DNA of 64,000 bases. Origin: Gaoshiqia hydrogeniformans (lineage in GTDB: Bacteria; Bacteroidota; Bacteroidia; Bacteroidales; Prolixibacteraceae). Each line of letters begins with the position of its first letter. Within the stretch, counting starts at the first letter, position 1. The notes beneath the pieces are model-generated. The model made no database searches. It was not told where the DNA came from and saw only the letters and a program-made list of their open reading frames with translations. The position numbers and the translations under genes were made by a program. Below are positions 46,844 to 56,585 of this stretch, one piece after another. Location of the stretch: positions 3,596,001 to 3,660,000 of the forward strand of contig NZ_CP186334.1 of NCBI RefSeq assembly GCF_049347105.1, in the 5' to 3' direction.

Positions 46844-48319
46844 ATGAACGAAACGAGTCATATCATCGAGAAATTAATTCTGGAGGTCAATACCAGCCGT
46901 ATCGATACGGCTCATGCGATCAAAAACAGCATTGACTCATTTTTTAACAGGGAACTGAGTCCTTTGCTGGAAAAGCTTTTCGCTGAATATGACCTGCCTG
47001 ATGCCATTTTGCGCTTCGACGAACTGCTCATTGACCTGTCGGTAAGCGACTGGACAAATACCAGCCAGTTGAAACTGGATTTAACCGACCGCCTGGACAA
47101 GCGGCTGAAGTCGTCCATCCAAATTGATTTCAAATCGGGGAAGCCCGTTTTTTCGGTCATCAATCAGGAGGATATCCGGGTTCGTAGTCTTTCGGTGACG
47201 GAGAATTACGCCGAAATCTTCTTCTATTTTCTGAAAAACGGCTGTTATCCCTGGTACGGTGTGGAACAACAAATCCGTGAACTGGAGAAAAAAGAAAATT
47301 GGGAAAAGTTTTTTGCCAATAAGGCATTCGTCAGTAAGCTGAAAGCTTTGACACTTGAGTATAATTGGATGTTTCAGCGGTTTGTCTGGCAATTTCCGAC
47401 CGAAATGATTCTGGCATTTCTGTCCAAAATCAATCCTGTTCTCGTCAATTTTGAACGCGATTTGCTGAAAATGACCCGTAAGCTGAATGCCGAAATCAGA
47501 AATGAGCTGCTGCTGATGCTTTTTACCATTTCAACACAACAGGAAACAACCAGGGTGGTATCATCGATTCAACGGAATTTTGAAAAGCTGAAGGAAAAAA
47601 ACGATCGTCGTCCGGCGGTTTCCAGTCTGCCCGACGTGTTGAGCCACCTGATCATCCTTACCGTTCCCAAAAAGGTCATTTCAAACAAACAAATTCAGGC
47701 GATCATCAGCCAAAGATTGCCGGGAATTTCAGGAAAAGGAGATCCGGGTATCGAAACTCATCCTTCCGGTCGCCGCGAAAACAGGGAGGCAACGGTCAGC
47801 AAAAAACCGGATGAGATTCAGGAAATCGCTGTCCCGAATGCCGGATTAATACTGGTTCACCCCTTCCTGAAACAATTTTTTAAACAGATTAGTCTTACCG
47901 ACGGGCAGAATCATATTCGATCCGAAAAACTGGCGGTGGCGGTGCAAAGCTTGCATTACCTGGCAACAGAGAATGAGGACTTTTTTGAAGGGAATCTGGT
48001 CCTGGAGAAATTTCTGTGCGGAATACCTCCCGGAATGCCTGTCCAAAAACGAAGCAAACTGACCGCTAAAATCAGGAATGAAGCAAAAATCCTGCTGAAC
48101 GAAGTCATCAAAAACTGGCCTGCTCTTAAAAATACGTCCCCCGACGGTTTACGTCAACTGTTTCTGCAGCGAAACGGAAAGTTGATCCGGGAAAAAGAAA
48201 ACCGCTTCAGGCTGGTTGTTGAACGTAAAGCCCAGGACCTGCTGCTGGAAAAACTGGCGTGGAACCTTTCGCTGGTAAAATTGCCGTGGAGAAAAGATTT
48301 GTTGTATGTTGATTGGTAG
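46844..48319 (+). CDS. eCIS tape-measure protein (Afp14/CIS_TMP family)
   Basis: 491 aa from the ATG at 46844, one base after the stop of the PKD gene; an in-frame ATG at 46826 inside that gene is less likely. It matches the contractile injection system tape measure family: IIEKLILEVNTSR at the start, ILRFDELLIDL, AGLILVHPFLKQFFKQI near 330, LHYLA, and the C-terminal LLLEKLAWNLSLVKLPW. In Afp the homologue sets tube length and may leave the particle with the cargo. A proline/charged linker near 300-325 separates the two conserved halves. Confidence 0.9.
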   Translation: MNETSHIIEKLILEVNTSRIDTAHAIKNSIDSFFNRELSPLLEKLFAEYDLPDAILRFDELLIDLSVSDWTNTSQLKLDLTDRLDKRLKSSIQIDFKSGKPVFSVINQEDIRVRSLSVTENYAEIFFYFLKNGCYPWYGVEQQIRELEKKENWEKFFANKAFVSKLKALTLEYNWMFQRFVWQFPTEMILAFLSKINPVLVNFERDLLKMTRKLNAEIRNELLLMLFTISTQQETTRVVSSIQRNFEKLKEKNDRRPAVSSLPDVLSHLIILTVPKKVISNKQIQAIISQRLPGISGKGDPGIETHPSGRRENREATVSKKPDEIQEIAVPNAGLILVHPFLKQFFKQISLTDGQNHIRSEKLAVAVQSLHYLATENEDFFEGNLVLEKFLCGIPPGMPVQKRSKLTAKIRNEAKILLNEVIKNWPALKNTSPDGLRQLFLQRNGKLIREKENRFRLVVERKAQDLLLEKLAWNLSLVKLPWRKDLLYVDW

Positions 48320-48325
48320 TACGTT

Positions 48326-50209
48326 ATGAAAACGAGAGTAAACATGAAGAGATGGAGGGACAGACGGAGCTCTCCTTTTTTTAACGCCCGGAGTATTTCC
48401 GGCTTTTTTGGTTTGCAAACAAAGTTATCGGTGGGAGAACCGGACGATAAATATGAAGTTGAAGCCGACGCTGTTGCCGACAAAGTGGTAAACCGGTCAG
48501 AATCACCTGCTCCGCATTTTTTTGATACCGGAAATCCGAATCCTGTTCAGAGGCTGTCTGCCGGGCCTGTTTTGGAAAATCCGCTGGCAGAAACCATAAG
48601 TCCGCTGGTGCAAAAGCAACCGGATGAAACGGAAGAGCAGCTGCAAAAACAATTCGGAGACATTCAAAAACAGGAAGAAGAAGAGGAGATCGCTCAAATG
48701 CAGGCGCTTGGCGAAGAGGAAGAAATTCAGGCTCAGCAAGGACAGGGTGTCGAAGGTCCCGAAGAGGACAAGTTTACAGAAGGACAGGTGGAAGAAGAGG
48801 AAGAAGTGCAGGCAAAACCGAACGGCGGAGTGATGGCAAGTCCTTCAACCGAGCATAAACTGAAAAACAGTGGGCGAAACGGGAATAAGATGGATACTGC
48901 CACCCGGCATGAAATGGAGCGCGGGTTCGGTGCCGATTTCAGCAAGGTTAATATCCACACCGATTCGAAAGCGGTGCAACTGAGTAAGGAACTGGGCGCG
49001 CAGGCCTTTACCCATAAAAACGACATTTATTTTAATGAAGGAAAATACAGGCCCGATTCGAATGAAGGAAAACATTTGCTGGCGCACGAGTTAACGCATA
49101 CAATCCAGCAAACCGGGGCGATTCCTGTTAATTTACAGTTTACCATTGGCGACGGACACGACCTGACGGCGGCCCGTTTTTCGGGCGATGCCGTGCTGGA
49201 AGCTTGTCTGGATAACGAGCAGTTGCTGCGGGTCGGCGACAGCGGACCGGCGGTATCGCTTGTGCAGCAGGCCTTGGTCGATGCCGGATTTCCGCTGCCC
49301 CGCTTTGGGGTGGATGGTATTTTTGGAAACGAAACCCGAAGCGCACTGCGGGATTTTCAGCGGGCTTCGACCTTATCGGCCGACGGAATATTGGGTCCCA
49401 ATACCATGTCGGCCCTCGACGCGTTATTTTCGGGCGGAGCGCCAGCCCTGCCTCCGCCAATTCCGGTTGTTCCCCCTCCGGTAAATCCGCCAGCCATCAC
49501 ATCGGAAACCATCAAAAGCGCTCCCGACGGAAGTCCCGATACCAGGCAAGTTGTCGGAGTCGGCGAACGTGTACGCTTTACGGCCGATACCAGTGGTACC
49601 TGGTCGGTTTCTGATGGCCGTATTATCGGGTTAGATACCGGGGCCAACGTTGTTTGGGAAGCGCCGCCGGTGGCAGCCGCCCCGACGATTACGCTCACAA
49701 CGCCGGGAGGAACCCGGGTCGTTCCCTTTACCGTGATTGCGCCTGATGCGTTAAGCATGGTAGTGGCAACGCGCGATGCCATCCCCGCCGGTACCGCCGG
49801 CGCCTGTATGATCACCGATGTGACGGTTAACCCCTTGAATGTCAATTTCGGACGCACCCAATGGCTCGAAGTTCCCGGGCCGGCAACCAATGTTTCGGGT
49901 TATTTTAACCAGTTTGCCGCCGCAACGATCTTCCATAACCCAAATCCCGATTATCTGCCGTTCAACGACAACAACACCGGTTTGCGCGACCACGCAGCCT
50001 GGGAGGAAGTACCCCCGCCTTTTTCTTTCGGAACATTCGAATGGGTCATCCCCAACCGCTACAAAATCGACGGTGAATCGGATGCGCAGGGAAGGGTGTT
50101 TACTAATACGGTGCAGGCTTTTACCATGTTCCCGGGCGGAACCATGATGATTACCAAAGCAGGAGCGTTTGTTATCCGGTTTATCAATAATACTGTAATT
50201 TCTGTATGA
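48326..50209 (+). CDS. eCIS-core DUF4157 protein with peptidoglycan-binding domain
   Basis: 627 aa. The N-terminus has a short conserved segment (FFGLQTKLSVGEPDDKYEVE) and an acidic Gln/Glu-rich repeat linker (about 90-150). The DUF4157 domain (about 190-265) carries a HELTH zinc-metallopeptidase-like motif at 254-258. A peptidoglycan-binding type 1 domain follows (about 300-365, VGDSGPAVSLVQQALVDAGF). A Pro-rich linker then leads to a C-terminal beta domain of unknown role (about 385-627). DUF4157 proteins mark eCIS loci and are thought to be cargo or cargo-linked. The stop overlaps the start of the 116-aa gene by 4 bp. Confidence 0.88.
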   Translation: MKTRVNMKRWRDRRSSPFFNARSISGFFGLQTKLSVGEPDDKYEVEADAVADKVVNRSESPAPHFFDTGNPNPVQRLSAGPVLENPLAETISPLVQKQPDETEEQLQKQFGDIQKQEEEEEIAQMQALGEEEEIQAQQGQGVEGPEEDKFTEGQVEEEEEVQAKPNGGVMASPSTEHKLKNSGRNGNKMDTATRHEMERGFGADFSKVNIHTDSKAVQLSKELGAQAFTHKNDIYFNEGKYRPDSNEGKHLLAHELTHTIQQTGAIPVNLQFTIGDGHDLTAARFSGDAVLEACLDNEQLLRVGDSGPAVSLVQQALVDAGFPLPRFGVDGIFGNETRSALRDFQRASTLSADGILGPNTMSALDALFSGGAPALPPPIPVVPPPVNPPAITSETIKSAPDGSPDTRQVVGVGERVRFTADTSGTWSVSDGRIIGLDTGANVVWEAPPVAAAPTITLTTPGGTRVVPFTVIAPDALSMVVATRDAIPAGTAGACMITDVTVNPLNVNFGRTQWLEVPGPATNVSGYFNQFAAATIFHNPNPDYLPFNDNNTGLRDHAAWEEVPPPFSFGTFEWVIPNRYKIDGESDAQGRVFTNTVQAFTMFPGGTMMITKAGAFVIRFINNTVISV

Positions 50210-50556
50210 CGGATGAGCTACAAATAGAACTCCTGGTCAGTTCAAATACCATTGAACGAAAAGATTTTCCGGATTTTCGCATCGGGATGGATGTTGTTAA
50301 TAACGAGCCGGTTGAGCTTCATTTTGATGTATCAAAAACAAGATTGTATGTCAACTCAAAACGGAATATTGCCTGGGATTTAGCGGTGCAAAACGGAACG
50401 ATCGTCAATTTCAGTGTTCCTCCGGGAAAACAAAAATCGGTACAGTGGCCGTTGGGCAAGGCTTTGTTTGAAGCTCCCGGGACGTATCTGCTGGAATTGC
50501 ATTGGAAATCAGTGATATTGAAACAAACGGTGAGAGTGTTGAAAGGTCCGGTATAA
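50206..50556 (+). CDS. Small beta-sandwich protein coupled to a DUF4157 gene
   Basis: 116 aa, no confident family. The predicted pattern is all beta (GMDVVNNEPVELHFDVSKT, GTIVNFSVPPGKQKSVQW, GTYLLELHWKSV), like a small Ig-type domain; it faintly recalls the BsuPI-type protease-inhibitor fold. It has no signal peptide. Its start codon overlaps the DUF4157-peptidoglycan gene stop (ATGA), and a second DUF4157 gene follows after 18 bp. Coupling to a putative cargo gene makes an inhibitor, chaperone or immunity role possible, but this is only inference. Confidence 0.7.
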   Translation: MTDELQIELLVSSNTIERKDFPDFRIGMDVVNNEPVELHFDVSKTRLYVNSKRNIAWDLAVQNGTIVNFSVPPGKQKSVQWPLGKALFEAPGTYLLELHWKSVILKQTVRVLKGPV

Positions 50557-50574
50557 TATGACAAAATAGCCGCT

Positions 50575-53500
50575 ATGTTTGCTCCGAAAGAAAAAAAATC
50601 TGCTTCTCATGCTTCATCCTCCGGGTTGGGTTTAACGAATATACCGTTTTTTCAGCCCCGTCTGCATGTCGGCCGGCCCGGCGACAAATATGAAGCGGAG
50701 GCCGACCATATAGCCGATCAGGTGGTTAACCATCCACAAACGGAAAATCAAACTTTTTTTTCGCCTGCCGTTTCTCCGGCCGTTAGTTCGGGGCATTCAA
50801 CTGCGGTTCAGCATAAATCCCCGGCCGAAAGCATTACCCCCGTCCTTCAGAAACAGGAAGAAGAGGAAACGATGCAGATGCAGCCTGTTGAAGAGGATGA
50901 ACTGATACAAAGCCAGTCGGAAGATGAAGAGGAAATAATTCAGCAGCAGCCCACGGAAGAAGAAAATTTTATCGCGGAGAAAACGGGGAATGTCGTTCAG
51001 AAGCAGGAAGAGGACGAAGATAGCCTGCAGGCGCAGCCTGTTGAGGAAGAGATTACCGGGAATATTGAGAAAAATGACGAAAAGTTACAAAAGAAAGAGC
51101 AGGAACCCGTTCAGTTTAAGTCCGATGGAAACAATGAAACTCCACCCGGTTTTGAAAGCAGTCTGAGCAACAGTAAAGGCAACGGTTCACCTTTGCCCGG
51201 TGGCGTGAAAAGCCAGATGGAGGCGGGTTTTGGCGCCGATTTTAGCCAGGTGCGTGTCCACACCGGTTCGCCGGCCGTCCAGATGAACAAGGCGGTGGGG
51301 GCGCAGGCTTTTACCCACGGGAACGATATTTATTTCAACGAAGGAAAATTTAACCCGGAATCAACATCCGGCCGGCACCTGATCGCCCACGAGCTGACCC
51401 ATACCGTACAGCAGGGGGCTTCGGTGCAACCGAAGATGATACAGAAGGAGGAGGATACGGAAGGGGGAAGCGGCTATAACAGGGACGAATTTTCATTTAG
51501 TCTTCCCAATAAAGGTCAGTTTGATGTAACGATTCCATCTTCAGATAAAATCACAATATCAAAATTACCCTTGGTTCCGGTTAAAGTACAATTCCATTCC
51601 GGTTCATTTACCCGCCCAAAGAACTACAACAGGAGTGGTCAGCCAAATGATCAGTTGGACTTATGGAAATCCGGATTGGAAAATTCATCGGGGATATCAT
51701 CATTTGTTGAATCGAAAGGAATTGTTGATGCCAACGAAACGAATATCCTCCGCACTCCTGATGGTAATGGAGGAAGATTAAGAAGAATAATCGGGAATAA
51801 GCCTGCCATGCAAAGAGAACTTACTATTCCTTCATGGAGGAGTAATGGCAGGGGAAGATGGTTTCAGGTCGATCATAAAAAGGAACTTCAACTTGGTGGC
51901 GAAAATAATTTGGAAAACCTTTGGTTGCTGAATGAGGATTCGAACAGAAACGCAGGTTTTAGCATTCAGCGGACAATAAGGTCGATTGCAGCCAAAATTG
52001 GCGAACATGAAAGGGATCCAAGAAATCCTGATGTCAGAAGTAGTTTGAGAAATGCCGATGCAGTGATGCAAAATTTGGATATGGAATTTCAGCAGGCTGT
52101 TAGGGATGCAGGATCAAGTGCCTCTGAGTCACCTAGTAGTTGGACATCGGATGATATAAGATCAGGGAATCACCTGTCAAACAGCGTAAATATCCAAAGA
52201 GAATTTTTAAGCGATTTAGGATCAGCAAGGGCAGTAATGGTTTTCCCTTTTGCTGCAGGAGGTGTAGGTAAAAGATTTAATAACAATGAAAGTGTAGTAC
52301 GCGATGAAAGGCTATGGTTAAATCCTTGGGTTATCACTGCAAAAAGTTTTAATACAGATGATGGGAGCGAGCAAACGCCTACCTTAGGAACTTTTCAAAT
52401 TGAGCTGAAAAATAACCCTGTCGCAGAAGCTGTAGCTTCTGAAACACTGGCCATAAACCGCTTTTCGGGGGCACAGTTTGCAGGATACATTGAAGTGGAT
52501 AAATTTTTTCTACAACAATACGCTCTTGACGGGTTCGGTATCAAGAAATTCAGCCCGGTTGAGTTTAACTCTGCCCGTTTCGATGATGCCAATGGGATTA
52601 CAATAAATGGAAAAGTAAATCCGACATTAGGATTAATTGAAGATTGCAGCTTGGATTTGTTGATTAGAAATGGAGATATTCGAGTGAGTAAAACGTTTAC
52701 TGCAGGCGATTTTAATTTTCCCAGCCCTTTTGAAATCAGGGAGTCAAGCCTTACACTTTTCCTTTCAATTACAGACGGTCTTGGCATCGAAGGCCGGGTC
52801 GATTTCGGTATCGACCATGTTGGCGAAGGCCATATCGGCGCGGCTGCTTCCACATCGGGCGGTTTTGAGCTGGAAGGCGCTTTTAACTTCGATTCCGAAC
52901 TGTTCGACCCCGCCCGAATCAATGTCGAATACAAAGACAATATCTGGACCATTGGCGGGACCATTGGCATCCCCGAAGGCAAAATCAGGGGCGTTAAAAA
53001 CGCAACCATCACGGCAACATACAGCGAAAATACATTCTCGGCTTCGGGCGAAGCAGAACTGGATATTCCGGGTATCCGGCGGGGAAATATGGAAGTCACA
53101 TACAGCAACGAAGGATTCTCCATCGGCGGCGAATTCCAGTTGAGTGAAGACATTCCCGGAATCAGGAGCGGAAGCGTTTCGGCGACCATTTCAAAACAAA
53201 ACGGCGAAGAAGGATACAACGTCCGGGTTTCGGGTACGGCCGAACCCGACATTCCAGGAGTTGACAGTTCGCTCACGGTGACTTACGATAACGGGGCGCT
53301 GACCATTGAAGGCTCGGCAGCTTACAGCCGGGGAATGCTTTCGGGTACCGTCAACATCGGCGCCACCAACCGGACTATCGGCGACGACGGGCAGCCTTCG
53401 GGCGATCCCGACGATACGATGCGGGTGTATGGCGGAGGCAGCCTCACCTTAACGCTTACCCCCTGGCTACAGGCCACCGCCGGGGTGAATTTCCTTCCAA

Positions 53501-54246
53501 ACGGCGAGATTGAGGTGACCGGACGGATTGGTTTGCCAAGCAGCGTCGATGTGTTCGACCGGAGATCCATCGACCGCAACCTGTTTACCGTCCCGGCGAT
53601 TGAAATACCCATTTTTGCCATCCCGATCGGGCCCCGAAGCATTGGGCTGGTTGCACGGATCACCGGAGGACTGGATTTCTCAGCCGGTTTCGGGCCTGGA
53701 CAACTCCGGGATTTGTATGCCGATGTGACTTACAATCCCGACCGCGAAGAGGAAACAACGATTACCGGGCATGGCGAGTTTGCCATTCCTGCCGATGCCG
53801 GACTTACCCTGAGGGGAGACCTGGGGCTGGGCGTCAGCGTGGGAATTGCCAGTTTGACCGGAGGCATTGAAATTGCCGGCACCCTTGGACTGGAAGGGGA
53901 GGCGGCAGCCGAGGTGGATGTAAACTGGAGCCCGCAAACCGGCCTGGCGCTCGATGCGACCGGAAGAATTACCGTGAACCCCAAGTTTACCTTCGATATA
54001 AATGCCTTTGCCCGCGCCAGCCTCGATCTGTGGGTGAAGACGATCTCCAAAACATGGCGCTACAACTTGGTTTCGTTCTCCTGGGGACCCGACATTCAGT
54101 TTGGAATCGTATTCCCGGTGCATTACCGCGAAGGCGAACCCTTTGATATGTCGTTTGACGATATTGAGGTGATTTATCCGGACCTCGATGTGGTGGAAAT
54201 GGCAAAAGGACTGGCAAGAGATATAAAAGACCGCATTTTTGATTAA
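50575..54246 (+). CDS. eCIS-core DUF4157 protein with HNH-like nuclease motif and beta-repeat C-terminus
   Basis: 1223 aa, the likely main cargo. Residues 1-60 share FFQPRLHVGRPGDKYEAEAD with the other DUF4157 protein. An acidic Q/E-rich repeat linker follows (about 88-180), then DUF4157 (about 205-280) with HELTH at 272-276. Residues about 425-461 hold an HNH-like pattern: DHKKELQLGG (D433, H434), ENLWLL (N448) and SNRNAG (N457). From about 730 a long beta-repeat region runs to 1223, with recurring IPGIR/IPGV turns. Bases about 51480-52770, covering the HNH part, are clearly AT-richer (33-42% GC in sampled 60-base lines) than the flanks (55-62%), suggesting an exchanged toxin module. Nuclease activity is a prediction. 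Confidence 0.82.
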   Translation: MFAPKEKKSASHASSSGLGLTNIPFFQPRLHVGRPGDKYEAEADHIADQVVNHPQTENQTFFSPAVSPAVSSGHSTAVQHKSPAESITPVLQKQEEEETMQMQPVEEDELIQSQSEDEEEIIQQQPTEEENFIAEKTGNVVQKQEEDEDSLQAQPVEEEITGNIEKNDEKLQKKEQEPVQFKSDGNNETPPGFESSLSNSKGNGSPLPGGVKSQMEAGFGADFSQVRVHTGSPAVQMNKAVGAQAFTHGNDIYFNEGKFNPESTSGRHLIAHELTHTVQQGASVQPKMIQKEEDTEGGSGYNRDEFSFSLPNKGQFDVTIPSSDKITISKLPLVPVKVQFHSGSFTRPKNYNRSGQPNDQLDLWKSGLENSSGISSFVESKGIVDANETNILRTPDGNGGRLRRIIGNKPAMQRELTIPSWRSNGRGRWFQVDHKKELQLGGENNLENLWLLNEDSNRNAGFSIQRTIRSIAAKIGEHERDPRNPDVRSSLRNADAVMQNLDMEFQQAVRDAGSSASESPSSWTSDDIRSGNHLSNSVNIQREFLSDLGSARAVMVFPFAAGGVGKRFNNNESVVRDERLWLNPWVITAKSFNTDDGSEQTPTLGTFQIELKNNPVAEAVASETLAINRFSGAQFAGYIEVDKFFLQQYALDGFGIKKFSPVEFNSARFDDANGITINGKVNPTLGLIEDCSLDLLIRNGDIRVSKTFTAGDFNFPSPFEIRESSLTLFLSITDGLGIEGRVDFGIDHVGEGHIGAAASTSGGFELEGAFNFDSELFDPARINVEYKDNIWTIGGTIGIPEGKIRGVKNATITATYSENTFSASGEAELDIPGIRRGNMEVTYSNEGFSIGGEFQLSEDIPGIRSGSVSATISKQNGEEGYNVRVSGTAEPDIPGVDSSLTVTYDNGALTIEGSAAYSRGMLSGTVNIGATNRTIGDDGQPSGDPDDTMRVYGGGSLTLTLTPWLQATAGVNFLPNGEIEVTGRIGLPSSVDVFDRRSIDRNLFTVPAIEIPIFAIPIGPRSIGLVARITGGLDFSAGFGPGQLRDLYADVTYNPDREEETTITGHGEFAIPADAGLTLRGDLGLGVSVGIASLTGGIEIAGTLGLEGEAAAEVDVNWSPQTGLALDATGRITVNPKFTFDINAFARASLDLWVKTISKTWRYNLVSFSWGPDIQFGIVFPVHYREGEPFDMSFDDIEVIYPDLDVVEMAKGLARDIKDRIFD

Positions 54247-54258
54247 ATTGTATAAAGT

Positions 54259-55236
54259 ATGGACAAAGTGGTTGAACAACTGAATAATGAGGGGGTCAGC
54301 TTATTCTTAAACGGCGATTTTGAGAAAGCGAAAAACAAATACCTGGAGGCCCTGGACTTGTTCCCCGGCTACCCGACAACGCTGAACAACCTGGGCATGG
54401 TGTTTTTACAGGAAAAAAAGTACCAGGAAGCGAAAACCTGTTTCCTGAAAGCCAGCCGGGAAAAAGAAAATTCAACCTATCGTCTCAACCTGGGGCACGC
54501 TTATGCTAATCTTAACCGCCTGGAAGAAGCGGAACAGTGTTATTTGAAAAGCGTTGAACTAAATCCCGGGTCGCTCATGGCCTGGAAAAGCCTGGCAGCC
54601 TTGTATCAATTTCAAAAAAAATACCGCCATTCGGTCAATGTTTGGCAAAACATCATCGGGAATTACAGCCGGGATCCCTATTGTAAAATTCAATTGGCGA
54701 AGGATCTGATCGCCTTGAAAGAATACTCTCAGGCGCTGGCCCTGATTTCCGAAGCTGCCGGTTACGAACAATACCAGGACCAGGTATGGTACGTTACTGC
54801 GCTGATTTATTTTTTCCAGAATAATTTTGGATTGGCCGAAACAGCCGTAAACAAGGCTGTCGCCATGAATCCCGGCAACGAATCCTACAGGATGCTGGCC
54901 GCCGCTGTTTATTTGGGACTCTCGCAGCCCGATAAAGCTCTGGGACAATGGGATTACCTGTTGGCGGCAAACGAAAACCTCCATCACGTGCGGATTGATA
55001 AAGCCGTCACCCTGTTGGCTCACGGTTTTCGGCAGGAAGCCTTACATGAATTAAACCTGGTCTTGTTGAAAGACAGCGCCCAGGTGAAAGCATTGTTTTA
55101 CAAAGCGCTGATCTTGATGGAGACGGGTACGGACGAAGAGGAAGCAACCGGCATCCTGACGGCGCTTCAGGCGGGCGGTCACGATTTTTCGGCTAAAGCC
55201 TCTGAATTATTGTCAAAATTGAAAAATAACCCTTAG
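54259..55236 (+). CDS. TPR-repeat protein of the eCIS locus
   Basis: 325 aa, soluble, made of tandem tetratricopeptide repeats from near the N-terminus (NNEGVSLFLNGDFEKAKNKY; PTTLNNLGMVFLQEKKYQEA; YRLNLGHAYANLNRLEEAEQ). There is no signal peptide. TPR proteins act as binding scaffolds. Located between the cargo-like DUF4157 gene and the AAA+ gene, it may be an assembly or cargo-loading chaperone. The next gene starts after 11 bp. Confidence 0.85.
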   Translation: MDKVVEQLNNEGVSLFLNGDFEKAKNKYLEALDLFPGYPTTLNNLGMVFLQEKKYQEAKTCFLKASREKENSTYRLNLGHAYANLNRLEEAEQCYLKSVELNPGSLMAWKSLAALYQFQKKYRHSVNVWQNIIGNYSRDPYCKIQLAKDLIALKEYSQALALISEAAGYEQYQDQVWYVTALIYFFQNNFGLAETAVNKAVAMNPGNESYRMLAAAVYLGLSQPDKALGQWDYLLAANENLHHVRIDKAVTLLAHGFRQEALHELNLVLLKDSAQVKALFYKALILMETGTDEEEATGILTALQAGGHDFSAKASELLSKLKNNP

Positions 55237-55247
55237 AATGATATTTT

Positions 55248-56564
55248 ATGAAGTTAGATCAGGTGATTTCATTTTTAGATAAAGCAATAAAATACAGGTT
55301 GGATCTGGAATTTGGAAAGCAACCGGCCGAACCCCAGCCCTTTGATTTTGGCGCCAGTTCATCGGAGCTCCTCCGGTTTGTGCTGGAAAATCGTTTAACG
55401 GGCCACGAGTTGGTGACCTTGTTGCTGGCGCTTGTTCCCCATATCGATCCGGGATTCCTCAATTCGGTGGTTGCCGGTTATTTGCCAAACGGCGGCGATT
55501 TTCCCGAGTTTGGCGGTGTGAAAGGGAAAAATCACCGGGGCATCTTACCTACCGGCGAAACGCTTTTATTTATCCTTGCCGGAAAAGACATCGAGAAGCG
55601 GATTGAAGTATCCAGGCTCTTTGACGAGAGCCATTTGTTTTCCCGGCAAAATGTGCTTTCCCTTGAAAGAACAGGGGAGGGGGAGCCCCGGATGAGCGGA
55701 CGCCTGGTGATGGACGAAGAATATGTCGACCTTTTTACGACGGGAAAGATATCAAAACCCAAGCTGAGCAGCGACTTTCCGGCCGAATTGATCACCACCC
55801 GGCTGGAGTGGACCGATCTGGTGCTTCAGGAGAAAACATTTTCCGAAATCAAAGAGATTGAAACCTGGCTGAAACACAACGATACGCTGCTGAATGAGTG
55901 GAAGATGAAAGGAAAGATAAAACCCGGTTTCAGGGTGCTCTTTCATGGCCCGCCCGGAACGGGTAAAACCATGACCGCTTGCCTGCTGGGTAAATATACC
56001 AACCGCGACGTGTTTCGCATCGACCTGTCGATGGTGGTTTCGAAATACATCGGCGAAACCGAAAAAAACCTGTCGAAATTATTTGACAAAGCCGCCAATA
56101 AGGACTGGATCCTGTTTTTTGACGAAGCAGATTCCATTTTTGGCAAGCGTACCAACGTACGCGATGCACATGATAAGTATGCCAACCAGGAAGTTTCGTA
56201 TTTGTTGCAACGTGTCGAGTCTCACGCCGGGCTGGTCATTCTGGCGTCAAACCTGAGAAACAACATCGATTCTTCCTTCACCCGCCGGTTTAATTCAATC
56301 ATTGAATTTGAAAATCCGGGAATTGCCGAACGCGATATGTTATGGAAAAATTACATGCCATCTTCCGTCTCTTTGGACGAAAAAATCTCATTAAAAGAAG
56401 TGGCCAGGAAATTTGAAATTACCGGGGCCAATATTGTGAATGTGATTCATTACGCCGGGTTAAAAACCCTGGAAAACCGATCAACGACAATCTCTTACAA
56501 CGATCTGATGAATGGAATTCAGAAAGAATTTATAAAAGAAGGGAAAATGATCCGTATGGATTAA
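55248..56564 (+). CDS. eCIS AAA+ ATPase (Afp15-like)
   Basis: 438 aa. The AAA+ domain (about 225-400) has Walker A GPPGTGKT at 234-241, Walker B ILFFDEADSIF with D292-E293, and arginine-finger-type SSFTRRFNS. The N-terminal 200 residues are a helical domain typical of Afp15/Pvc15. Every eCIS has this ATPase, needed for assembly (probably loading of cargo or tape measure) though not part of the mature particle. Its place after the cargo genes agrees with a loading role. Confidence 0.93.
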   Translation: MKLDQVISFLDKAIKYRLDLEFGKQPAEPQPFDFGASSSELLRFVLENRLTGHELVTLLLALVPHIDPGFLNSVVAGYLPNGGDFPEFGGVKGKNHRGILPTGETLLFILAGKDIEKRIEVSRLFDESHLFSRQNVLSLERTGEGEPRMSGRLVMDEEYVDLFTTGKISKPKLSSDFPAELITTRLEWTDLVLQEKTFSEIKEIETWLKHNDTLLNEWKMKGKIKPGFRVLFHGPPGTGKTMTACLLGKYTNRDVFRIDLSMVVSKYIGETEKNLSKLFDKAANKDWILFFDEADSIFGKRTNVRDAHDKYANQEVSYLLQRVESHAGLVILASNLRNNIDSSFTRRFNSIIEFENPGIAERDMLWKNYMPSSVSLDEKISLKEVARKFEITGANIVNVIHYAGLKTLENRSTTISYNDLMNGIQKEFIKEGKMIRMD

Positions 56565-56585
56565 CTGAATCAAAAAAAACTAAAC

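Noticed and set aside
29116..48319. Prophage or type VI secretion system
   Set aside because: No capsid, portal, terminase or TssJLM genes; DUF4157 proteins and the Afp15-type ATPase point to an eCIS instead.
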